From NCBI GenBank assembly GCA_052067355.1, contig JBQHQH010000011.1:1-64000 (forward strand): a DNA stretch of 64,000 nucleotides, given 5' to 3'. This stretch comes from CABMKH01 sp040797625 (GTDB lineage Bacteria; Bacillota; Clostridia; Tissierellales; Tissierellaceae). Within the stretch, counting starts at the first letter, position 1. Each line of letters starts with the position of its first letter. The notes beneath the pieces were generated by a model. It did no database searches and was not told where the DNA came from. It was given only the letters and a program-made list of their open reading frames with translations. Of the stretch, positions 17,424 through 26,853 are shown piece by piece. The translations under genes and the position numbers were made by a program.

Positions 17424-19607
17424 CTATTTTTCAGTGAAAGGTATCTCTCCCTTCCCACCTCTAATAAAAGAATCTGTCCAACTTGGCATATTAGGAGCTT
17501 TACCCGTCTCTATCATCTCCTGCCATTTCTCATCTGTTAACCTTTCACCTGATATAAATTCATGATAACTGAATATTGCTCCCCTTGTCAAATAGAGTTT
17601 TCCATCTATAGGCACAACTACATATATCTCATATGCAGGACCAACCCCAGCCTCCATATATCCACCTTCACTATATTTGTTCGGTGCAATAGTATGAAAA
17701 TCTGCTATAACTGCCATATTTCTATCTGTTTCCGATGTAATTTCAAACCAGCGTAGTCCATCCCCTGCAAAGGAACTCATTATATCCTCTAATATTCCCC
17801 CATACATTTGAATAAACTCATATTCATCAGAAGTCAAAACTTCATTATTAAGCTCTTTTATAGAACAGTCTATTAAGAACTTCAATATATTTTCAAATCT
17901 CTCCATCTTTGTATCTATATCTTCTATAGATAGTCCTCTTTGCTTTAAATTCTCCCTAGAAAATTTAGTCAGCCACAGTAACTTTTCATATACTTCTATA
18001 TTAGGCTCTACATATCCAACTACCTCTTCAAAAGTTCCTCCTCCCATTTCTGCACCAGATTGTTTTCCATAGAGTATAGTATCATGCTTTAACTCAGACC
18101 AGCTTCCTAGGGCCGTATTTAGATCCTTATCTACCCACGCTTCATTAGTCATAAAAGAAGGATATCCCTCGCCATATGACTTGAGAAATCCCTTCAAAGT
18201 CCAAAGCCATCCTTGATATATATTGGACATCCAATCTCTATCTTCTAAACTTTGAAACTTTTCCTTTAATTCATCAAATCTTTTAGGGTAATCTTCCCAA
18301 TCTCTGTTTATAGGATTGTCCTTCTGCATCTTCTCTGCTCTTTCAGATCCTAAAACACCCATGATATCTAGCCCTGATGGTATTGGCCTTTTAATTGGTT
18401 CTACAAGCTCTTGAAGGATTTCAGCATCTAATACATATCTCTGTCCCATAAATCTAAATTGTTTTCCTGATGGAGTATCTACATCTGTATATTTGGCTTG
18501 TATCTTTGGCTCTGGTAATTTGTCTGCCTCTATATAGAACTCATCTAATTTGGTCTCATCATTTAATCTATTTAAATCTGGTTTATCTCCATATACTCTA
18601 TATAGGATATCTCCATAGTTATTGATATTCAAATCATCAGAATTACCTACAAAGAAATTAGTTGGCTCATATATATTTTCCCATAGGTCGTAGCTCTCCT
18701 TATCTGAATACAGACTGTGAGTTATTAGAAGAGCTTGAATTGTCTGTTCTATATTTCTCTTCTCTACATCTTTTTTCTGTTCAAGATATAGAGGAAATGG
18801 AGCTTGACCATACCACATCATAGCCCTAAAATATCTTTTAAAGTCATCTGATCTAGTATAATGACCTCTAATAGTATATTGACTATAATCTAATTTATAG
18901 GGAAATATACTAGAGCTACTAAATCCACCATGGTTTAAAATCTTATCATATTCCTCCTTTGCCATATCTATGGCAGATTTTGGAACATTCGAAGGTAAAT
19001 CCTTCTCTAAACAATAACTAGCTACAGTAAAAAATGCTATATTTTTTATCTGTGCTTCCTTTACTTCACTATCTTCTATTTCATCATATAATTCTATAGA
19101 CCTATCCAACATCGACTTTGTCAATTCTTCTAACTTTCCTAAAAGTTTTTCAGATTCTATAGTCCTTAAAGTATAATCATAAAATATATGATATGCCTGT
19201 AAGACAGAATCTGTAGTAATGAAGGAAGGTATATATTTGTACTCATTGTCTTCATATATATAGAATAACTGCTCTTCTTTGCTAGGGTTGACTACAAAAT
19301 TATTTGCTATCAAAAGTTCTAACTGCCCCTTTGAAAACTCCCCAAATTGAGATAGATTTACAATATTAGATAGATCCTTATTTACCATATAAGGTTGCAC
19401 ATTTGCCTCAATTTTTATTGGCTCATAGGGTACTGAAATAAGTTTTGGTTGAATCTTTTCTTCAAGTTTTCCTTCTATTTCATCTCTATTTGATTCCTCT
19501 TTCTGTCCTTTATCTCCGTCTTTACTGACACATCCAGTTAAAACTATAGCTATAGCCATAACTAAAACTAAAGACACAATAGATGATAGATATCTTTTAC
19601 TTTTCAC
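17424..19607 (-). CDS. DUF3160 lipoprotein
   Basis: The 727-residue secreted protein has a lipoprotein signal (hydrophobic VSLVLVMAIAIVLTGC, lipid Cys26), an acidic linker, and then the long helical DUF3160 domain (recognisable around PSFITTDSVLQAYHIFYDYTL and YMEAGVGPAYEIYVVVP). No catalytic function is established for the family. Translation begins at GTG 19607, directly after the TGA of the upstream gene. It is probably anchored to the outer face of the membrane together with the VCBS-like protein. Confidence 0.82.
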   Translation of the reverse strand: MKSKRYLSSIVSLVLVMAIAIVLTGCVSKDGDKGQKEESNRDEIEGKLEEKIQPKLISVPYEPIKIEANVQPYMVNKDLSNIVNLSQFGEFSKGQLELLIANNFVVNPSKEEQLFYIYEDNEYKYIPSFITTDSVLQAYHIFYDYTLRTIESEKLLGKLEELTKSMLDRSIELYDEIEDSEVKEAQIKNIAFFTVASYCLEKDLPSNVPKSAIDMAKEEYDKILNHGGFSSSSIFPYKLDYSQYTIRGHYTRSDDFKRYFRAMMWYGQAPFPLYLEQKKDVEKRNIEQTIQALLITHSLYSDKESYDLWENIYEPTNFFVGNSDDLNINNYGDILYRVYGDKPDLNRLNDETKLDEFYIEADKLPEPKIQAKYTDVDTPSGKQFRFMGQRYVLDAEILQELVEPIKRPIPSGLDIMGVLGSERAEKMQKDNPINRDWEDYPKRFDELKEKFQSLEDRDWMSNIYQGWLWTLKGFLKSYGEGYPSFMTNEAWVDKDLNTALGSWSELKHDTILYGKQSGAEMGGGTFEEVVGYVEPNIEVYEKLLWLTKFSRENLKQRGLSIEDIDTKMERFENILKFLIDCSIKELNNEVLTSDEYEFIQMYGGILEDIMSSFAGDGLRWFEITSETDRNMAVIADFHTIAPNKYSEGGYMEAGVGPAYEIYVVVPIDGKLYLTRGAIFSYHEFISGERLTDEKWQEMIETGKAPNMPSWTDSFIRGGKGEIPFTEK

Positions 19608-19608
19608 A

Positions 19609-20412
19609 TCAATTCACCCTTTCTATTTCTAGACTATTTTTTCCTAACTTCAACAAGCCTAATTGAAATCTATTTCCCTCCTTAACTTTTAGATATATCT
19701 TATCTCCCTTTACAGTTAAATCTCTTATATCTTTAAATGGCTTTGACTCTAAATATCCTTCAAATCCAAAGCCTTTCCATTTATAAGAGTTAATGACTTT
19801 TTTCTTATCTTCCAATATTTCAATAGAGATTATCTCATCTATACCATCATCATCTATGTCTATGAAATCATAATCGTCAAATGGCCTAGATAATCTAGAA
19901 CCTCTCCATTTAGGCTGTAGTACTCCATCTTTAAATGTATATATAAATGGTCGTTTTGCCATGATCTTATGTAGTGGAGATTCTTTATATACACCTATGG
20001 ATATTTCTCCTACTCCATCTCCATCTATATCACCTATTGCTATCTTCCAAGGATTAAAATCTGAAAAGTCCTCTCTATATATTTCCTCTATTCTATTTTC
20101 CAAAGAAAATATGACTATATCTTTTCCATATCTACTGTCTCTATCCTCTGTCAATATCACCAATGTATCTCTATCATCTTCACTAATATTTCCTAGAAAA
20201 TATTTAAATATCTTCTCTTTTAGAAGATATTCATCTATTATTTCATCTCTTGAATTGTATAGAACTATCTTATCATCATATAGTCTTATATACTCCTCTT
20301 TATCTTGCAAGTATACTTTCACATCCCCAAAATTATTTCTTATAAGTGCTAAAAGAGCTATAATACACATAAATATGATTACTCTTAATATTCTTAGACC
20401 TCTTCTTTCCAT
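19609..20412 (-). CDS. Membrane-anchored protein with VCBS/FG-GAP-like repeats
   Basis: The 267-residue protein has an N-terminal membrane anchor (VIIFMCIIALLALI) and an extracellular part with two Asp-rich, calcium-binding-like loops (IGDIDGDGVGEISIG near 128 and IDIDDDGIDEIISIE near 190). These resemble VCBS/FG-GAP repeats that form beta-propeller blades. It overlaps functionally with the DUF3160 gene, which starts 1 base after its stop. Function not known. Confidence 0.7.
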   Translation of the reverse strand: MERRGLRILRVIIFMCIIALLALIRNNFGDVKVYLQDKEEYIRLYDDKIVLYNSRDEIIDEYLLKEKIFKYFLGNISEDDRDTLVILTEDRDSRYGKDIVIFSLENRIEEIYREDFSDFNPWKIAIGDIDGDGVGEISIGVYKESPLHKIMAKRPFIYTFKDGVLQPKWRGSRLSRPFDDYDFIDIDDDGIDEIISIEILEDKKKVINSYKWKGFGFEGYLESKPFKDIRDLTVKGDKIYLKVKEGNRFQLGLLKLGKNSLEIERVN

Positions 20413-20499
20413 AGAATATCCTCAATCCTTTAGTTATTTACTCTAAGTATATCAATGTTCCCATGGTAATTAATTACAAACATATTACAATATTAAAAT

Positions 20500-20535
20500 A
20501 AAGCCTACAATGAGATTAACCTCATTATAGGCTTT
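20500..20535 (-). terminator. Terminator after the DNA glycosylase gene
   Basis: AAAGCCTACAATGAG and CTCATTATAGGCTTT pair with one mismatch over a 6-base loop. A T-rich tail follows on the minus strand. Confidence 0.85.
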
Positions 20536-20540
20536 ACAGT

Positions 20541-21446
20541 CTATTTTCCTATTCCCAATTCTCTCGCATAATAAAACAGATATTGTTGTGCAAAACCTGC
20601 TAAACTTCCAAATATCCTAGCTCCATGTTCTCCTATATGTTTTACATTTGTATCTTCCTTTAAATAAAAATGTTTCATTACTCTCTTTACCCATACATCT
20701 ACTGGAAAAGCCTCATCTTTATTAAAAGCAAATAACAATATACAATCACTGACCTTTGGACCTACTCCTGGAAGTCTCATGAGCATTTCCTTACCTTCAT
20801 CTCTACTTAACTCAAATATCTTGTCTAAATCCAGATCGCCATTTGCTATAATTTCACTGGTTTCAACTATTCGCTTATCCCTAAATCCTACTCTGCATTT
20901 CTCCTTTAAATCTTCTGGTTTAGCCTTAGCTAAGACTTTAGCTGTTGGAAATCCGTAATAGGTATTATTTGAAAATACTTCTTCTCTTATATCCTCCTGT
21001 ATATATATCTCTTCCCCATAATATTTGGAGATTAAATCTATGGATTTCTTTATCCTAGGTATCTGATTATTGGCAGATATAATAAAGGATATAGTTGTCT
21101 CAAATGGCTCTTGGTTTAATATCCTTATACCTTCGCCATATTGTATCGCTTCTTTCAATATCGGATCTTTGGATAGCTCTCTCTTTATCTCTTGATAATC
21201 TCTACCTAGATCAAAATAATTATACCAGATATCTTTAAAATCCTTCATATCTGTATTAGTTAGGATTATATCCCTATCTTCTCTCTTTACATTTATAACT
21301 TTTCCATAGGCTATAGTAGTATAGCTTCCGTCTTCTTCTCTATTCCATCTAAAGGCCTGACCACATTCAAATATATGCTTTGGTTCAAAGTCTTTCATAT
21401 CTTTTAGGATGATCTTATCTCCATCTTCAACTATATTATAATTCAC
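20541..21446 (-). CDS. 8-oxoguanine DNA glycosylase (OGG1-like, HhH-GPD)
   Basis: The enzyme excises oxidised guanine from DNA and nicks the strand. The 301-residue protein has the N-terminal OGG domain (FECGQAFRWNREEDGSYT), then the helix-hairpin-helix LPGVGPKVSDCILLFAF with the catalytic Lys, and the catalytic Asp in PVDVWV. The start chosen is GTG 21446, 8 bases after AGGAGAG; the longer frame to 21536 begins inside the terminator of the ABC genes and has no ribosome site. Confidence 0.88.
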   Translation of the reverse strand: MNYNIVEDGDKIILKDMKDFEPKHIFECGQAFRWNREEDGSYTTIAYGKVINVKREDRDIILTNTDMKDFKDIWYNYFDLGRDYQEIKRELSKDPILKEAIQYGEGIRILNQEPFETTISFIISANNQIPRIKKSIDLISKYYGEEIYIQEDIREEVFSNNTYYGFPTAKVLAKAKPEDLKEKCRVGFRDKRIVETSEIIANGDLDLDKIFELSRDEGKEMLMRLPGVGPKVSDCILLFAFNKDEAFPVDVWVKRVMKHFYLKEDTNVKHIGEHGARIFGSLAGFAQQYLFYYARELGIGK

Positions 21447-21515
21447 TCGTCTCACTCTCCTATAATCTATTATAACCATTATAACCATATTAGTTGATGT
21501 ATTCCATATAAAAAA

Positions 21516-21544
21516 AGCCATAGTTGATATATTCAACTATGGCT
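21516..21544 (-). terminator. Terminator of the ABC importer operon
   Basis: AGCCATAGTTGA and TCAACTATGGCT form a 12-bp stem followed by TTTTTTTATATGG on the minus strand. It is 22 bp after the second permease. Confidence 0.92.
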
Positions 21545-21566
21545 AAAAGTTTAAATTTCCTCTATA

Positions 21567-22604
21567 TTAACCTTGTAATCTCTCAAGATTTTGTTGTTTA
21601 TTCTTTTCCCAAGCATGCAGCACCAATGCAAGACCTATTACTCCATATGCTACGAACACCCTAAAATATTCTCCTATTTGAGCATTTCCTATTAGATTCT
21701 GTCCTGCTATAGGTGAAATTATAAATAATAGATGGAATAAAAAGGTCCCTATTAAGGCTTCTTTCCACGAGGCCTTCTCTACAGAAGCACCTCCTATAAG
21801 TAAAGATGCTACAGCAAAGAGTCCTACCTGTTCATGATTACTAAAGGTATTCAAAGTCCCCATATTTTGAAGATATACTATCTGTCCCCAGGCTGCCAAT
21901 ACTGTAGATATAATAATAGATATAAGCCTAGTTCTATCTACATCTATACCAGATATACTAGCTACTTGCATATTTTGTCCTACAGCTCTCATATCCTGAC
22001 CTAATTTAGTCTTTAAGAACATATACATGATTACAAATAGTATTGCAATGAATACAAATGTCATCACTGGTACCTTTGGAAAGTGTTTCCCAAAGAATAG
22101 AAGGTCCAACTTTCTTCTAATACTTCCTAAATCTATGGTATTTCTCAGCCCATATCCTGAAGACATAAGTATCTTTTTATTTTTAATTGGAAATACCTTT
22201 CCTGCCATTATGATAAATATAAGCTGATATATCCCATTTGCAAAGAATCCAAGTATCATAGATGTAATCATCTCTCGTCCTTTAGCCTTGTTTAAGATTT
22301 TGCCTACCATCCATCCCAATAATATGGCAATAGGAGTAGAAACTAGCATTGCAATGAATATACCACCTATACCACCTATCTTATGATTCATAATGAATAT
22401 TAGGCCTACCTGTCCAGCCATTGCACCTAAAACTATACCAAAGTTAAGTCCCATTCCTGATATTACTGGTATAATCAAACTCATGACTAGAATTAGATTT
22501 CTTGACAATCTAAATATCATCTCGTTTATTACAAAATCTATTGATAGTCCAGAAACTAAAAATCCCGCTACACATAATACCAAAAATACTATAGGTACTA
22601 TCAT
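21567..22604 (-). CDS. ABC importer permease (ribose/nucleoside type), second subunit
   Basis: The 345-residue protein has about 8-10 hydrophobic segments and the BPD_transp_2 pattern (LNKAKGREMITSMILGFFANGI; GASVEKASWKEALIGTFLF). It is paired with a similar permease upstream, and their stop and start overlap by one base. In this class (Mgl/Rbs/BMP-type importers) two permeases form the channel. The substrate is not certain. Confidence 0.85.
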   Translation of the reverse strand: MIVPIVFLVLCVAGFLVSGLSIDFVINEMIFRLSRNLILVMSLIIPVISGMGLNFGIVLGAMAGQVGLIFIMNHKIGGIGGIFIAMLVSTPIAILLGWMVGKILNKAKGREMITSMILGFFANGIYQLIFIIMAGKVFPIKNKKILMSSGYGLRNTIDLGSIRRKLDLLFFGKHFPKVPVMTFVFIAILFVIMYMFLKTKLGQDMRAVGQNMQVASISGIDVDRTRLISIIISTVLAAWGQIVYLQNMGTLNTFSNHEQVGLFAVASLLIGGASVEKASWKEALIGTFLFHLLFIISPIAGQNLIGNAQIGEYFRVFVAYGVIGLALVLHAWEKNKQQNLERLQG

Positions 22605-23659
22605 TATGCGTCACCTCCATTGCCTGCAGATTCATTGGTACCTCTAGTAAGAGCATAGATTATGATACCATTGCTTATGATTATCCTTATGATTTCAGCC
22701 ATATTCCCATCGGAGATTATATTTATAACTGGCAATGCTACCACTAACAATGACTGAAACAAAAATGTACCTATAATTACATGGGATATCTTAGCCTTTT
22801 GGAGAGATGCTCCCCCTATAAGTATAGATGCAGCTGCTGGCATGGCAACATATAGTGGCCCATTATATAATTGTAAGAAACCAAAGGCTTGGCTATATAC
22901 TATTATTCCAACTGCTGCTAACACTGTAGATAATATAGTCCCCAATATCCTCTGCTTATCTACATTTATACCATTGGATATTGCAAATGATTCAGATGAT
23001 CCTGCTACTTTCATGGCATTTCCTGACTTTGTCCTATTAAATATATAAACAAATACTGCACATAATGCAAAGAATAGCAGTAACCCTGTAGGGATTGCCA
23101 GTTTTCCAATCTTTATTTCTAAAAACTTATTCAACAATCCACCCATGGAATCTTCCATAGATAGAGTTACCCTTAATCCTGTTCCCCCCATTGCCCACAC
23201 TAGACCTGGATTTTTAAATGGGGCTACTAGCCAAAATATACACATAAAGGACACCACTGAAAAGCCTACATAATTACCTACAGTCATCTCCTGACCCTTT
23301 ACTTTATTTAGCATAAGTCCATATAGATATCCAAATATGATTGCAAGAGGTATAGATACCAGCATAGATACTCCAAATGCAGTTAACCCAGTAAGATTAT
23401 ACTCCATACTCACCAATGCACCTATAAGCCCCAATACAACACCTATAGCTAAGTTGAAATTTATACCTATTCCAGCCTGAATAGATGGTACCATGGCCAA
23501 TACTAATATGGCATTCATACCAAATCTAACCATTATATCATTCCATAATTGGGCCTGTGGTATCTTAAGTATATTTGCAGTCACTAGTAGAACTATCAAA
23601 AAAATTCCTATTATCAATCTTGGAAATCCGATCTTGTTATACAGCTTTTTCATATTCAT
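22604..23659 (-). CDS. ABC importer permease (ribose/nucleoside type), first subunit
   Basis: The 351-residue membrane protein is homologous to its neighbour. It contains the same LNKVKGQEMTVGNYVGFSV motif and the GGASLQKAKISHVIIGTFLFQ segment before the last helices. It overlaps the ATPase gene by 4 bases (ATGA). Confidence 0.85.
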   Translation of the reverse strand: MNMKKLYNKIGFPRLIIGIFLIVLLVTANILKIPQAQLWNDIMVRFGMNAILVLAMVPSIQAGIGINFNLAIGVVLGLIGALVSMEYNLTGLTAFGVSMLVSIPLAIIFGYLYGLMLNKVKGQEMTVGNYVGFSVVSFMCIFWLVAPFKNPGLVWAMGGTGLRVTLSMEDSMGGLLNKFLEIKIGKLAIPTGLLLFFALCAVFVYIFNRTKSGNAMKVAGSSESFAISNGINVDKQRILGTILSTVLAAVGIIVYSQAFGFLQLYNGPLYVAMPAAASILIGGASLQKAKISHVIIGTFLFQSLLVVALPVINIISDGNMAEIIRIIISNGIIIYALTRGTNESAGNGGDA

Positions 23660-25242
23660 GATTCCACCACCTTGCTAATATCGTCTCCTCCCATTGCCAA
23701 TCCAAATACTTCATCGGGAGCATCAGGAGAGAGAATAGAGTGAAGTTTTCCATCTGTTATTATGGCAATTCTGTCAGATATCTGTCTTAGTTCTGCCAAT
23801 TCACTGGAAGTTATAATAATGGTCATCCCCTCTTCCCTGTTTAATCTGACTAATGTATCCAGAACCAACTTTTTCGCCCCTATATCTATTCCCCTTGTAG
23901 GTTCAGATATAAGTAATACTTCAGGCTCCAATGTAAGCGCCCTAGCTATACATACTTTCTGCTGATTCCCACCACTGAGATACCGTGTGTTTTGTTTAGG
24001 TGATGTACATCTTATATCCATATCATCTATCATTTTCCTTGCATGAGATTCTATAACCCTCTTATCCATCAATTTAATAGGACCAATATTCTTGATAAAT
24101 TTTTCCTGTATCTCCATGGAAGTATAGGCTATATTGTAGTCTATAGACTCATCTAATAGTAGCCCTACTCCTTTTCTATCTTCTGATAGAAAAGCCACTC
24201 TGTTTTTTAACATCTCTCTTGGATTATTTAGAGGCATATCCATTCCATCTTTTATTATCTTTCCTCTAGTTGGATATAATCCCATTATTCCATTAGCTAT
24301 TCCAATCTTACCTTGACCTGCTAGTCCACCAATCCCTAGTATTTCTCCTTTTTTTATCTTAAGATCTATTCCCTTTACCCTTTCACCAGGCATATCCACA
24401 ACAAGATCTTGTATCTCAATGATATTTATAGCATCTTCAGCAAATTCATTCCTTTGAGCTGACGTAAACTCGATATCCCTTCCTACCATGGCCTTTGCCA
24501 TTTCAACAGTAGAAACATCCCTTGTAGCAGATTCAGCTACCTTTGTTCCATCTCTAAGTACAGTTATATTGTCTGATATCTGCTTTATCTCCTCAAGTCT
24601 ATGAGTGATAAATAGTATGGCTATCCCCATCTCTGATAATCTCTTTATTATCTTTAAAAAACCTTCTGCCTCAGACTCTGTAAGTACTGCTGTAGGCTCA
24701 TCTAAAATCAATAGTTTTAGGTTTTTCTTGTCTATCTCCCTAGCTATTTCTACAAACTGCATATAGCCTACAGGCAATCCCTTTACAATCATAGACTCTT
24801 GAATATCCATACTCAATTTTCCTAGAGCTTCCTTGGACTCTTCTACCATCTTCTTTCTATCAAGTCTTTCCAACTTTTTACCAAAGATCTTACTAGATAA
24901 CGTTGGTCTGGTATTTTCCCTATTTAGCTTTATATTTTCAGTAATAGTAAATCCAGGTATAAGCATAAACTCTTGATGCACCATTCCTATCCCATTTTCC
25001 ATGGCATTCATGGGAGTCTTAGGATTGAATTCTTCTCCATTTATATACATCTTTCCCTCATAACCACCTGTACTATGTATTACTGGCATACCGAAGATTA
25101 TATTCATCAATGTGGATTTACCTGCTCCATTTTCTCCTATTAGTCCATGTATTTCTCCTTCTTTTATGGTAATAGATACATCTTTTAAGACTCTATTACC
25201 AGAATATGATTTAGATATATTCTCCATTTTAAATAAATCCAT
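23656..25242 (-). CDS. ABC importer ATP-binding protein with two ATPase domains
   Basis: The 528-residue protein has two fused nucleotide-binding domains, as in RbsA/MglA. The N-terminal domain has Walker A GENGAGKST (about 37) and Walker B LLILDEP. The C-terminal domain has a degenerate P-loop GGLAGQGKIG, a good signature LSGGNQQK and Walker B LLISEPTRG. The degenerate second half is normal for this class. It lies 58 bp after the binding-protein gene, beyond the hairpin at 25273. Confidence 0.9.
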   Translation of the reverse strand: MDLFKMENISKSYSGNRVLKDVSITIKEGEIHGLIGENGAGKSTLMNIIFGMPVIHSTGGYEGKMYINGEEFNPKTPMNAMENGIGMVHQEFMLIPGFTITENIKLNRENTRPTLSSKIFGKKLERLDRKKMVEESKEALGKLSMDIQESMIVKGLPVGYMQFVEIAREIDKKNLKLLILDEPTAVLTESEAEGFLKIIKRLSEMGIAILFITHRLEEIKQISDNITVLRDGTKVAESATRDVSTVEMAKAMVGRDIEFTSAQRNEFAEDAINIIEIQDLVVDMPGERVKGIDLKIKKGEILGIGGLAGQGKIGIANGIMGLYPTRGKIIKDGMDMPLNNPREMLKNRVAFLSEDRKGVGLLLDESIDYNIAYTSMEIQEKFIKNIGPIKLMDKRVIESHARKMIDDMDIRCTSPKQNTRYLSGGNQQKVCIARALTLEPEVLLISEPTRGIDIGAKKLVLDTLVRLNREEGMTIIITSSELAELRQISDRIAIITDGKLHSILSPDAPDEVFGLAMGGDDISKVVES

Positions 25243-25272
25243 TATACCACTCCCATCAATACATTTAACAAA

Positions 25273-25297
25273 GATGGAGTCGTACTACGACTCCATC
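25273..25297 (-). terminator. Hairpin between binding protein and ATPase genes
   Basis: GATGGAGTCGTA and TACGACTCCATC are perfect 12-base arms around one base. On the minus strand it is followed by TTTGTTAAATG, a poor T-run. It probably acts as a partial terminator or 3' stabiliser, giving more binding protein than channel, a common arrangement in ABC import operons. Confidence 0.7.
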
Positions 25298-25300
25298 CTA

Positions 25301-26482
25301 CTAAAATACTTGAGAACTGATTACAAACAATAGGAAATTTGGACTGTCTTCATTTAGAGGTTTAAGTGTGAGTTCATCTTCTTCAGTAATCTCTCTCATC
25401 AGCCTTAACATAGCATCTTGATCAAGTCTTTCTATCTGTCCATCTAGATATTCAATAGCATATCTAACTCCAGCTTCTATCATGGCAACATTGGCTGATG
25501 TCTTCCATGTTCCAAATCTACCTGCTCCACCTTTTTCTTCTATCTTTGCTCTTATCTGTTCAGATAGATAGTCCAAATCTCCAGCCTTATCTTGAGGAAT
25601 TTCTATTCCCAATGCACCTGGATAAGCATGATAAGGTGATGGACAACATTGTTCTGGATAAATTGCACCAGTTTCTAGTACTTGTTTAATTAATGGCTCC
25701 TGCATACCACAGTTTGTATTAAAAAATGCAGTATTCTTTCCATATTGCTCAACTACTCTTGGAACGTCTTCGTGAATGAACTGTTGTGCACCTGTAAGTC
25801 CAGCATCTCCTGTTGGATCTGGAGCATCTATTTCTACAAATTTTATATCCAATTCTTCCGCTTTCTTCTTTAACTCATCTCTTCTTGCAGATAGTAGCTC
25901 ATAGGACATATGTCTTGGGAATGAATAGTGTACAAATGTCTCAGCTCCCATCTCCTCTGCAACCTGCATTATATTTTCTCCACGTTGCAATTGGTCTAAT
26001 TCCAATGCAATATCTGCTCTTTCAGCTATTACATCTGGGTCCTCATGAGGTGCTCCAACCATGAATAGTATATCTTCTCTCATCTCTCTAACTGCATCAA
26101 TAGCAGCTGCAGTTCCCGGTACTGCTTGAACTATTACTATTGCCTTTACATCTGGATCTGCTGCCAAGCTCTTGATATTAGATATAGTTGTCTCTACTTC
26201 TTGACTGAACTTGTCTGGATAAGTAACGTGTTTTATCATATCACCATATGTCTCAATCATCTTTTCAGCAGCTCTAAACTCTTCCTCACCTTGTGATACT
26301 GTTCCTGTCATAATTCCAATCTTATAATTGCCTCCAGTCTCTTCACCAGCTTCTCCACCTGTAGCTACATCTCCCTCATTTTCAACTCCACCATCTCCTG
26401 AATCTTGAGGTTTATTTCCACATGCTACAAGAGAAAATACCATTGTTAAAACTACTAACATTGCTACTAACTTCTTAAACAT
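25301..26482 (-). CDS. DUF3798 solute-binding lipoprotein of the ABC importer
   Basis: The 393-residue protein has a lipoprotein signal (LVVLTMVFSLVACG, lipid Cys22), an acidic Gly-rich linker, and a periplasmic-binding fold (YKIGIMTGTVSQGEEEFRAA near residue 53). It matches the DUF3798 group in the segment FNTNCGMQEPLIKQVLETGAIYPEQCCPSPYHAYPGALG. The ligand is unknown; the Asn and the clustered Cys residues may mark the binding pocket. It is the first gene of the importer operon. Upstream, 26483-26632 shows no riboswitch that I recognise. Confidence 0.78.
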   Translation of the reverse strand: MFKKLVAMLVVLTMVFSLVACGNKPQDSGDGGVENEGDVATGGEAGEETGGNYKIGIMTGTVSQGEEEFRAAEKMIETYGDMIKHVTYPDKFSQEVETTISNIKSLAADPDVKAIVIVQAVPGTAAAIDAVREMREDILFMVGAPHEDPDVIAERADIALELDQLQRGENIMQVAEEMGAETFVHYSFPRHMSYELLSARRDELKKKAEELDIKFVEIDAPDPTGDAGLTGAQQFIHEDVPRVVEQYGKNTAFFNTNCGMQEPLIKQVLETGAIYPEQCCPSPYHAYPGALGIEIPQDKAGDLDYLSEQIRAKIEEKGGAGRFGTWKTSANVAMIEAGVRYAIEYLDGQIERLDQDAMLRLMREITEEDELTLKPLNEDSPNFLLFVISSQVF

Positions 26483-26632
26483 AAATTTCCCTCCTTTAAT
26501 ATAAGAACCAAATACTATCCATGAGAACTTCTCATAATTATACCAAAATTCCTTTACTATGTCAAAGCATTATATGTCTATAGTGATACTGTTGTAAATC
26601 GACAAATTAAGGCAAAAAACGACAAATAAAAA

Positions 26633-26650
26633 AACTGGTTTTCACCAGTT
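26633..26650 (-). terminator. Probable terminator of rex
   Basis: AACTGG and CCAGTT pair around a short loop and are followed on the minus strand by TTTTTTATTTG. It lies about 200 bp after the rex stop; the space between holds repeat A2 and an ACAATTCACAA microsatellite but no gene. Confidence 0.65.
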
Positions 26651-26805
26651 CACAATTCACAACTCACAATTATTAGAAATAAAACACCAAATCTTGAAGT
26701 AGAATGAGTATTTTATACTTATCTATTTACAATTAAAAGAAGAGATTCCTCATCTATTTCCTATGGAATAAATTCAGGTTTATAGATATCCTTCTAGATA
26801 ATTGT

Positions 26806-26849
26806 AACTAAATATCAGCTGGAGTTTAAACTCCAACTAATATTTAGTT
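26806..26849. repeat. Dispersed palindrome, family A (copy A2)
   Basis: AACTAAATATCAGCTGGAG followed by TTT forms the left arm. The right arm is the inverted copy with three mismatches, ending ATATTTAGTT. It lies directly after the rex stop codon at 26854. Confidence 0.75.
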
Positions 26850-26853
26850 TTCT

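Noticed and set aside
26652..26675. ACAATTCACAACTCACAATT microsatellite, similar to one near 56595
   Set aside because: Short, low-complexity and shared by chance-prone AT-rich sequence; no folding or link to a gene.
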